Shown here: positions 53,752 through 59,232 of the stretch, piece by piece
Position numbering within the stretch: position 1 is the stretch's first letter
Layout: each line of letters starts with the position of its first letter
Position numbers and translations under genes: made by a program
Assembly (NCBI GenBank): GCA_018820855.1
Contig: JAHJNL010000032.1
Location: 1-59,232 of the forward strand
From: Pseudomonadota bacterium
GTDB lineage: Bacteria > Desulfobacterota > Desulfobulbia > Desulfobulbales > Desulfocapsaceae
DNA: 59,232 bases
Direction of reading: 5' to 3'
The notes under the pieces: model-generated
The model's database searches: none
What the model was told of the DNA's origin: nothing
What the model saw: only the letters and a program-made list of their open reading frames with translations

Positions 53752-54768
53752 TTAATTATTTTGATGGCACGCCAGACAGATTTTATCTCCGCCCCTTGAC
53801 ACCCGTAAACGCCCGGCTTCCCCGGCGCCTCCGGCTCCTGTCTTGTCCGCCGGGATAACTCCCCGTTCATGCGGATTATGACAGGTGACACAGGTTACTT
53901 TTCCCTGGGCATCAAGAGGTAGAATTATCCCCAACTTACGTTCCGATCTCCGCATATTTTTCAAAATTGCGGCCGGAGGCTTTTTGAGGTGATTGGCGTT
54001 GATGGGGTGCAGCTGTATCTGCTTATAATGACAGCGATAACAGAGCACATCAAGCTTACCGATAGGAGCCACAAGATCACCCATCCCATGGGGATCGGCA
54101 AGAGTGGCACGGTTGACATCCGGAACACCTTTGTGACAGTAAAGACATTTCTCCTTAACGACATTCCCCTCCTTATCTATCTGATTATGCGGATCCATCA
54201 TCTTGTATTTGGCCTCACTATGGCACTGATAACAGATAGCTGTCCGTGACATCAGAGGGTTGATCCGCAGAAAAGAACTGTTGAATTTTTTCATACTGCT
54301 ATCGGTCTGACACTGCAGGCTCATGCGGTGACAGGTGACACAGGTGATAGTACTGTCCTTAAGGGGAAAGTCTGATGGGATCTTGGCTCGTTTTTCAGGA
54401 GATAATTTTATTCCTACGGGATGAGTGTAGTTCTCGGGAGTATAGTTATGACAGCGACAGGTTTCGATAAAATCATCAAAACGCATATCCACATCCCCCT
54501 GGCCTTCGGCATTCAGGTGGCACTCGTTGCAGTAATACTTGCTGAAATGAATATTGGTGTTAGCGTTGACTCCGGGATTTACAAATGTCAACTGATTGCC
54601 ATCAATTTCCCTGGCAAAAGAGATGTTGCTGATAAAAATGAAATAGATCAAACAGGCTACGCTATAACGGATAAAAGAAATTTTACTTACTTTGGAAACT
54701 CTACACAAGTTGAGACAACACCAGAGGGCTTTCCGCAATATAGTTCCCCTAAATTTTGAACATATCAC
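53752..54768 (-). CDS. Seven-haem exported c-type cytochrome
   Basis: This 338-residue frame starts at a GTG (54768) with no clear ribosome site, so the start is uncertain. A hydrophobic signal segment is at about 34-52 (VACLIYFIFISNISFA). Seven CXXCH motifs: CNECH, CVTCH, CYQCH, CLYCH, CYRCH, CVTCH, CLACH, plus an unusual CRCH (CXCH) in ETCRCHNYTPENYTH where a haem site would be expected. CVTCHNPHERG is doubled-CXXCH-like; the last haem lies at the C-terminus. It is the first gene of the minus-strand half, 195 bases before the anchored eight-haem gene. Likely periplasmic. Confidence 0.82.
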   Translation of the reverse strand: MICSKFRGTILRKALWCCLNLCRVSKVSKISFIRYSVACLIYFIFISNISFAREIDGNQLTFVNPGVNANTNIHFSKYYCNECHLNAEGQGDVDMRFDDFIETCRCHNYTPENYTHPVGIKLSPEKRAKIPSDFPLKDSTITCVTCHRMSLQCQTDSSMKKFNSSFLRINPLMSRTAICYQCHSEAKYKMMDPHNQIDKEGNVVKEKCLYCHKGVPDVNRATLADPHGMGDLVAPIGKLDVLCYRCHYKQIQLHPINANHLKKPPAAILKNMRRSERKLGIILPLDAQGKVTCVTCHNPHERGVIPADKTGAGGAGEAGRLRVSRGGDKICLACHQNN

Positions 54769-55343
54769 CTGCGTGGAACAACTGAAGAAACTCTTTCAAA
54801 ATAAAAATTGAGCTCTAAGCAGGTTTCACGTTTTAACATTGTTATCGCACAGCCACCGGTGATTACCTTTTTGGCTCTGCTCCAAACATCCGCTCCATTG
54901 CTTTGAATCAAACTCCGCTCTGATTACACTAATCGTTTCGATTCAATTACACTTACTATTGCCAGCTTAAAGCGACAATGTCAAACCCTTAGAAGAGGAA
55001 ATAGCATCAATAATTATGTACATAGCGCATAAAAAATGAGTAACACATTGTAATACAAAGAAAAATAAAAATGAAGTTTTAGCGAAAATTTTTTCAGCAT
55101 TCCTCTTTTCCCGTCTATAAAAAAATGAGTCAACTCAATTACACTTTAGGAATATCTCTTAGTAATTCCACTCGACAGCCAAATAGAACGCTTGGCAGAA
55201 AGTGGTTCAATCTTGTTGGCAGCACACTTTCCATGTAGTATGCTTGTCATGTCGATAAAGGATACTTACTGTGCCAGACATTCCTGAGAAAACTTGTGAG
55301 CTCGAAACATCGATCAATCTAAAAAAAACCAGATGACCAGCCA
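54769..55343. other. Divergent intergenic region heading the minus-strand cytochrome operon
   Basis: These 575 bases are AT-rich with no gene. They must hold the promoter of the minus-strand cytochrome genes and probably that of the SGNH hydrolase. The octamer ATTACACT occurs at 54923-54930, 54947-54954 (as part of TCAATTACACTT) and again in TCAATTACACTT at 55135-55146. A poly-A/T tract runs from about 55,040 to 55,130. No standard promoter is convincing. Confidence 0.5.
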
Positions 55344-55871
55344 ATGACACAGGGAACCTTTCTTTTTCTCGGCGATTCGCTCATAGCCGATTTCAACTGG
55401 CAGGAGAGAATGCCTCACTTTCAGATCCTCAATTACGGGATACAGGGCGAGACAGTCCAGGGACTTCTGAACAAAATCACCTCCATTACCGGGACAGTCA
55501 AAAACCCCGAGCTCATTCTGGTAATGATTGGAACCAACAACCTGATCATTGAAGACTACAACTACCTGGAATCCCTGCGTCAGATCATCATCCGCCTGAC
55601 CTCTCATTACCCGACAACAGAAGTCATCACCAACAGTCTGCTCCCTTTCCAGTTACCCTGGCTCAGCCTGGAAGCTCTGGAACAGATCAACAAACAGATC
55701 GAAACCCTGACTCTGCAGACCGGATCCTGTTATCTTGACATGTACTCCAAGTTCAAACCGAATTCAGACTTCTTCCAGCGCGACGGTGTCCATCTGACCG
55801 CTAAGGCCTATGACTTGTGGTCAAAATCCATCCTTGAATTTGTCTCATTTCTAGTGGAAGATGACAATTAA
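55344..55871 (+). CDS. SGNH/GDSL-family hydrolase
   Basis: This 175-residue protein has no signal peptide. The four SGNH blocks are visible: FLFLGDSLIADFNW (block I, catalytic Ser12), NYGIQGETVQGLL (block II Gly), VMIGTNNLI (block III Asn) and DGVHLTAKAY (block V, Asp and His). These enzymes are esterases, lipases or acylhydrolases acting by a Ser-His-Asp triad. The protein lacks an extra domain that would indicate substrate. Poor ribosome site at the ATG. It lies 60 bases before an unrelated lipoprotein gene; no link to the cytochrome locus is apparent. Confidence 0.88.
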   Translation: MTQGTFLFLGDSLIADFNWQERMPHFQILNYGIQGETVQGLLNKITSITGTVKNPELILVMIGTNNLIIEDYNYLESLRQIIIRLTSHYPTTEVITNSLLPFQLPWLSLEALEQINKQIETLTLQTGSCYLDMYSKFKPNSDFFQRDGVHLTAKAYDLWSKSILEFVSFLVEDDN

Positions 55872-55931
55872 ATATTTTAACCGGTGCGCAAGCACCACAA
55901 ACTTTTTCTATTCTTATAAGGACAGATAATT

Positions 55932-56789
55932 ATGAAGAAAAACATCACCAACGGAATCACGATCTGCCTCTTTCTCAGTTTTGCCGCGTGCAGTAATGCC
56001 GATCAGGATACGAAAGCAGAAGAAGCTGTAACTACTACCGACAAAGCTGCAACTGTTTCTGCAGCAGCCGAGTCTGCGGCGCCCGTTGCCGATCTGGATA
56101 TGCCTATCACCGGCAAGATCCTGGAAACCATGAATGCTGGCGGCTACACCTACCTGCAGATTGACACCGGCAGCAGTCAGCCATGGGTTGCCATTCCTCA
56201 ATCCCAGGTCAAAGTCGGTGACGAGGTCACCTGCAATCCTGGTATGGCTATGGGAAACTTCACCAGTAAAACCTTGAACCGGACATTTGACAGCATCATT
56301 TTTTCTTCAGGTATTGCTGGAGCTGCAGGAGGAGGACATGGCGGCATGATGGGCGGTGATGACTCTTTCAGCAGTGCCGTCCAGGCCGAAGGAGGATCTC
56401 CTATGGTGCAGGAATCTCCAGCCAGTTCCGGTGGTAGCCTTGGTGCCATGACCCCCTACAATGAAGTCAAAGTAGAAAAAGCTGTTGGTGAGAATAGCTA
56501 TACCATTGAAGAAATTTTTGCGAAAACGAAAGAACTTGACGGAAAGACTGTCCGCATCCAAGGTAAAGTGGTGAAATATAGCCCCATGATCATGGGACGC
56601 AACTGGATCCACATCCAGGACGGCACAGGCGACCCTATGAGCAACACGCACGATCTCGTCATCACCACCACGGAAGAGGTACAACCCAATGACGTCATCA
56701 CCATCGAAGGAGTCCTCGCTTTCAACAAAGACTTCGGCGCAGGTTATAAGTATGTGGCCATTGTTGAAGAGGCCAAAACTCTGAAGTAG
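55932..56789 (+). CDS. Lipoprotein with two OB-fold-like domains
   Basis: This 285-residue lipoprotein has lipobox SFAAC (cysteine at residue 20), followed by an Ala/Thr-rich linker. The first domain (about 55-125) reads MPITGKILETMNAGGYTYLQ and ending WVAIPQSQVKVGDEV; it matches GW/NrfJ-like OB segments. A Gly/Met/Ser-rich linker follows (GGGHGGMMGGDDS). The second domain (about 185-285) reads TIEEIFAKTKELDGKTVRIQ, WIHIQDGTGD, DLVITTTEEV, NDVITIEGVL, which is the OB-fold seen in many periplasmic proteins annotated as nucleic-acid-binding-like. The Met/His linker could bind copper. Function unknown; envelope location is likely. Confidence 0.72.
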   Translation: MKKNITNGITICLFLSFAACSNADQDTKAEEAVTTTDKAATVSAAAESAAPVADLDMPITGKILETMNAGGYTYLQIDTGSSQPWVAIPQSQVKVGDEVTCNPGMAMGNFTSKTLNRTFDSIIFSSGIAGAAGGGHGGMMGGDDSFSSAVQAEGGSPMVQESPASSGGSLGAMTPYNEVKVEKAVGENSYTIEEIFAKTKELDGKTVRIQGKVVKYSPMIMGRNWIHIQDGTGDPMSNTHDLVITTTEEVQPNDVITIEGVLAFNKDFGAGYKYVAIVEEAKTLK

Positions 56790-56817
56790 TGTAAAGAGCC
56801 TGCGGAAGGAGGACAGT

Positions 56818-57777
56818 GTGCGTATCGGTATCATTGGCCCAGGAGCCCTGGGTTGCTTCTTTGCCGCCAGGCTTTATCTATCCGTCAATGAGCAGGACGA
56901 GATCCTGCTCATTGACCACAGAATAGAGCGGGCAGCCGAGCTTAACAGACAGGGAATCCTCTACGAGTCAGACACAGAAACTGAACGATGTCCGATCCCG
57001 GTTGGAAGTTCTCCCGAATCAATTGGGACCTTGGATGTGGTGCTATCCTGTGTCAAATCTTATGACCTGGAAAACAGTCTGCAATTTGCAGCCCCTTTGC
57101 TCGATTCCGACACCCTTCTCCTCTTCCTCCAGAACGGTATCAGCCACCTGAAATATGGCGAGCAAAAACTGCTGCCGGCAGTTCCGGCTTATGCCACAAG
57201 TTCAGAAGGTGTCACATACCTGGCCCCCGGCCATATCCGCCATACAGGCAAAGGCCACACCTGTCTCGGATTTCTCTCCCCCGGAGGCAGCTCGGGCAAC
57301 GAACGGCTGGAGCAACTCAGCACAGCGCTGCGCAATGCGAGTATAGAAACGTCAATCTCCAGCGACATTCGAACACAGCTCTGGGCGAAACTCTTTATCA
57401 ACGTAGGAATCAATGGACTGACTGCCGTTTACAACCGAACAAACGGCCAACTCCTCACCTCCTGTGCTACCCGCAGTAAAATCAAAGGTCTGGTGCGGGA
57501 GGCCGAAAATGTGGCAAAAGCCATGGGAATCACCATAGAGAAAGATCCGGTGGCCGAAACCTTGACAGTCTGCAAACGCACAGCCCGCAACATCTCCTCC
57601 ATGCTTCAGGACATCCGCCAAGAGCGACCCACTGAAATCGATGCCATAAATGGGGCAGTGAGCCGCCTGGGAAGAGAAAACAACGTTGCCACCCCACTCA
57701 ATGACGACATCATTGTTCAGATCAAGACAATCGAAAAGCGTTACCTTAGCTCCCAGACAGATACCAATGAAAATTAA
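56818..57777 (+). CDS. panE: 2-dehydropantoate 2-reductase (ketopantoate reductase)
   Basis: This 319-residue NADPH-dependent enzyme converts ketopantoate to pantoate in pantothenate/CoA synthesis. The N-terminal dinucleotide motif is RIGIIGPGALGCFFAARL. VVLSCVKSYDLENSLQ and FLQNGISHL are family segments. The catalytic lysine lies in LWAKLFINVGINGLTAVYNR, and the C-terminal SSMLQDIRQERPTEIDAING carries the conserved SSM-Q-D and E-I-D-x-I-N-G signature. It starts at GTG (56818) with AAGGAGGA upstream. It overlaps the next gene start by 11 bases. No other pan genes are present, and ApbA/PanE paralogues with other substrates exist. Confidence 0.9.
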   Translation: MRIGIIGPGALGCFFAARLYLSVNEQDEILLIDHRIERAAELNRQGILYESDTETERCPIPVGSSPESIGTLDVVLSCVKSYDLENSLQFAAPLLDSDTLLLFLQNGISHLKYGEQKLLPAVPAYATSSEGVTYLAPGHIRHTGKGHTCLGFLSPGGSSGNERLEQLSTALRNASIETSISSDIRTQLWAKLFINVGINGLTAVYNRTNGQLLTSCATRSKIKGLVREAENVAKAMGITIEKDPVAETLTVCKRTARNISSMLQDIRQERPTEIDAINGAVSRLGRENNVATPLNDDIIVQIKTIEKRYLSSQTDTNEN

Positions 57778-58339
57778 GAGTGATGAAATAGGCTTTGACC
57801 TGGACGGGGTTATTGCCGATACAGCAGAGGCCTTTATCCGCCTGGCCTGCCAGAAATTTGACTTCTGTTCTTTCCGCCTGGAGGACATCACCAGCTTCCA
57901 GGTCGAAAATTGTCTGAATATCCCTACGCCCCTGGTAGAACAGATCTTTTATGCCATTCTCAAAGATTCACTTGGTACTGGACTGCAACCCATGCCCGGA
58001 GCAGTGAAGACAATCACAAACATGACAGAAAAAGCAAAGGTAACCATCATCACCGCCCGTCCGCTGCATCAACCTGTTGCCGACTGGCTGGACCACTTTT
58101 TTCCGGCCAAGACCTGTGACCAGATAAACCTGGTAGCCACAGGAGATCACGATGACAAGGCCCGTTACATCCGGGAACACCGGCTCCGCTACTTTGTCGA
58201 TGACCGGGTGGAGACCTGCCTGCAGCTTGCCGAGAGTGATATCACCCCCATTGTTTACAGGCAGCCCTGGAATCAGGGAAAACATAAGCTGCAACAAGTC
58301 AGCAACTGGCAGGAAATAGAAGATAGCATATTATTTTGA
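57767..58339 (+). CDS. HAD-like 5'-nucleotidase/phosphatase
   Basis: This protein has 190 residues from the ATG at 57767, which lies inside the 3' end of panE; the frame runs 27 codons further upstream without homology. HAD motif I is FDLDGVIADTAEAF (nucleophile and acid Asp), motif II is VTIITARPLHQPV (Thr), and motif IV is LRYFVDDRVETCLQLAE (two Asp). This layout fits the NT5C-like/deoxyribonucleotidase group of small HADs. Cytoplasmic; substrate unproven. Overlap with panE suggests co-translation. Confidence 0.85.
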   Translation: MKIKSDEIGFDLDGVIADTAEAFIRLACQKFDFCSFRLEDITSFQVENCLNIPTPLVEQIFYAILKDSLGTGLQPMPGAVKTITNMTEKAKVTIITARPLHQPVADWLDHFFPAKTCDQINLVATGDHDDKARYIREHRLRYFVDDRVETCLQLAESDITPIVYRQPWNQGKHKLQQVSNWQEIEDSILF

Positions 58340-58340
58340 C

Positions 58341-58437
58341 AGGTAGAATAAAGAAGACTGATGGCTGAAGGAAAACAGTTCAATTCCAGAAAATAATTAC
58401 ACATTTCAAGACTAAGCGTTCAGCCTTTATCTTCTAC
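58341..58437. repeat. Imperfect inverted repeat between HAD and NUDIX genes
   Basis: AGGTAGAATAAAG and GGCTGAAGG (58341-58371) are mirrored by TTCAGCC-TTTATC-TTCTACC (58419-58437), so the two arms could pair with an internal bulge. It may act as a weak terminator or be an old repeat element. The GGCTGAAGG part recurs at 18818-18826 and 34796-34804. Confidence 0.4.
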
Positions 58438-58482
58438 CCCTTCAGCTTCTTCACCTACTCCCCTCAACCACCCAGGTTCCCC

Positions 58483-58914
58483 ATGCTCTGCCCCCACTGT
58501 CACAACGAAATCCAGGTCTACCGCAACCCGGTGCCCACCGTTGATATCATCATCGAAATAAACGATGCAATTGTTCTCATCAAACGAAAGAACCCGCCAC
58601 ATGGCTGGGCACTGCCGGGTGGCTTTGTTGATTACGGAGAACCTTACGAGGCAGCTGCTTTGAGAGAGGCAAAAGAAGAGACAGGACTTGTGGTGGAGAA
58701 TCTGCAGCAATTCCGGACATATTCAGACCCGAAGCGGGATCCGCGGCAGCACACTGCCTCCACGGTTTTCATCGCCCAGGCAGACAGACTCCCCACAGCC
58801 GGAGACGATGCGGCTGAAGCAGCCATCTTTACCGAAGAAAACCTGCCTCAACTGGTCTTTGACCACGCCCGGATTGTAACTGATTATTTCGCTTTTAAAA
58901 AAGGGAAAAGCTGA
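58483..58914 (+). CDS. NUDIX hydrolase
   Basis: This 143-residue hydrolase is cytoplasmic. The NUDIX box runs from [17 protein letters not shown] to AKEETGLV (about residues 46-70), with the metal-binding REAKEE present. An N-terminal CPHCHNE segment looks like half of a zinc ribbon of the type seen in ADP-ribose pyrophosphatase-like proteins. WALPGG precedes the box. Substrate class (ADP-ribose, nucleotide or other diphosphate) cannot be fixed. The ATG has only a weak ribosome site. It is followed by REP-like repeats. Confidence 0.9.
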   Translation: MLCPHCHNEIQVYRNPVPTVDIIIEINDAIVLIKRKNPPHGWALPGGFVDYGEPYEAAALREAKEETGLVVENLQQFRTYSDPKRDPRQHTASTVFIAQADRLPTAGDDAAEAAIFTEENLPQLVFDHARIVTDYFAFKKGKS

Positions 58915-58990
58915 AGCCTGACCGGACGAAACAAAAAACGCATACTAAAAAAAACTCAACAACAAGCCGCTCACCACTACATAACCACTA

Positions 58991-59034
58991 CATGTGTGGG
59001 AGCGGCTTCAGCCGCGAACTTACCCATCACTACG
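58991..59034 (+). repeat. REP-like palindromic repeat, direct copy 1
   Basis: A 44-base unit beginning CATGTGTGGGAGCGGC and ending CCCATCACTACG, with the internal palindrome GCGGCTTCAGCCGC. It is identical to 59189-59232. The core GTGGGAGCGGCTTCAGCCGC is the form of REP elements mobilised by RAYT-type transposases in other bacteria. Confidence 0.8.
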
Positions 59035-59064
59035 CAAGCAGACTCGCAGGTCCGCGCATCCCCT

Positions 59065-59089
59065 GTTCGCGGATTAATCCGCTCCCACT
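59065..59089 (-). repeat. REP-like palindromic repeat, inverted copy
   Basis: Read on the minus strand it is AGTGGGAGCGGATTAATCCG followed by CGAAC, the same head and tail as the direct copies with a different loop (ATTAAT for CTTCAG). The inverted orientation between two direct copies makes a BIME-like cluster. Confidence 0.7.
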
Positions 59090-59188
59090 TAAAAAGCACA
59101 ACTCCCTGCACTCTCTTCCCACAAACCAGCAACCTGCTCACTAATAAAGCTCAACAAACCAGGCAATCACAACTACATATCCTCTACA

Positions 59189-59232
59189 CATGTGTGGGAG
59201 CGGCTTCAGCCGCGAACTTACCCATCACTACG
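59189..59232 (+). repeat. REP-like palindromic repeat, direct copy 2
   Basis: Identical over 44 bases to the copy at 58991-59034, 198 bases away. It may continue past the window end. Confidence 0.8.

Larger units (their letters stand above)
58915..59232. other. Repeat-bearing intergenic end of window
   Basis: These 318 bases after the NUDIX gene have no gene. They contain three REP-like palindromes, two direct and one inverted, described separately. The window ends exactly at the end of the second direct copy. Confidence 0.7.

Noticed and set aside
58991-59232. CRISPR array
   Set aside because: The repeats are palindromic, occur in both orientations and lack regular spacers; REP-like elements fit better.
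1-59232. tRNA, rRNA, insertion sequence, integrase or prophage genes
   Set aside because: None was seen. The cytochrome island has no flanking tRNA, integrase or transposase, so I have no direct evidence of recent transfer.

Overview
The window (59.2 kb, roughly 50% GC, densely coded) looks like a chromosomal segment of an anaerobic Gram-negative bacterium. Twelve multihaem c-type cytochromes, beta-propeller proteins and an outer-membrane barrel packed together point to Desulfobacterota, and my best guess is a Desulfobulbia-like lineage. That placement is inference from gene content: there is no rRNA or dsr gene here.

Layout. 1-22.2 kb is mixed housekeeping and accessory DNA: the 3' part of tex, a SUMF1-fold secreted protein, a compact pstSCAB phosphate importer, a methyltransferase and a membrane GT-C-like protein, a GNAT/YoaP acetyltransferase, a CBS protein, aspartate dehydrogenase next to a decayed aspartate racemase, a three-gene RND efflux operon, a DUF1566 protein and glgX. 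22.6-54.8 kb is one large extracellular electron transfer (EET) locus in two convergent halves meeting at a strong hairpin near 43.75 kb. 55.3-58.9 kb holds an SGNH hydrolase, an OB-fold lipoprotein, a ketopantoate reductase, a HAD-like protein and a NUDIX hydrolase. The last 300 bases carry REP-like palindromes.

The EET locus. The plus-strand half (22,787-43,649) starts with a six-haem-site cytochrome whose motif order matches the Geobacter nanowire cytochrome OmcS, including the CHTMHNS segment that in OmcS supplies the inter-subunit haem ligand. A strong terminator follows. Then come an outer-membrane barrel with a discoidin-like insertion, three CsgG/LpoB-like envelope proteins, a two-domain PpiC-type isomerase, a 26-haem lipoprotein and a 16-haem cytochrome, a beta-propeller, a second OmcS-like cytochrome, an octahaem cytochrome, a propeller lipoprotein, a 5-haem cytochrome with a fibronectin/PAP-like domain, a HAMP-only membrane protein, a 10-haem cytochrome and another NHL propeller. 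The minus-strand half (54,768 down to 43,796) reads: a 7-haem cytochrome, a membrane-anchored 8-haem cytochrome, a cytochrome b, a membrane-anchored 3-haem cytochrome, an NHL propeller, an 18-haem cytochrome, a 16-haem cytochrome and a cysteine-less TlpA-like/TPR protein.

How it may work together (inference): the cytochrome b with its two anchored c-type partners oxidises quinol at the inner membrane. Large periplasmic cytochromes carry electrons across the periplasm, the barrel plus the 26/16-haem pair crosses the outer membrane, and the OmcS-like proteins polymerise outside as conductive filaments. By my reading the locus encodes 123 canonical CXXCH motifs plus seven atypical ones (CX5CH, CX4CH, CX3CH, CXCH). 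No cytochrome maturation genes and no transcription factor are in the window.
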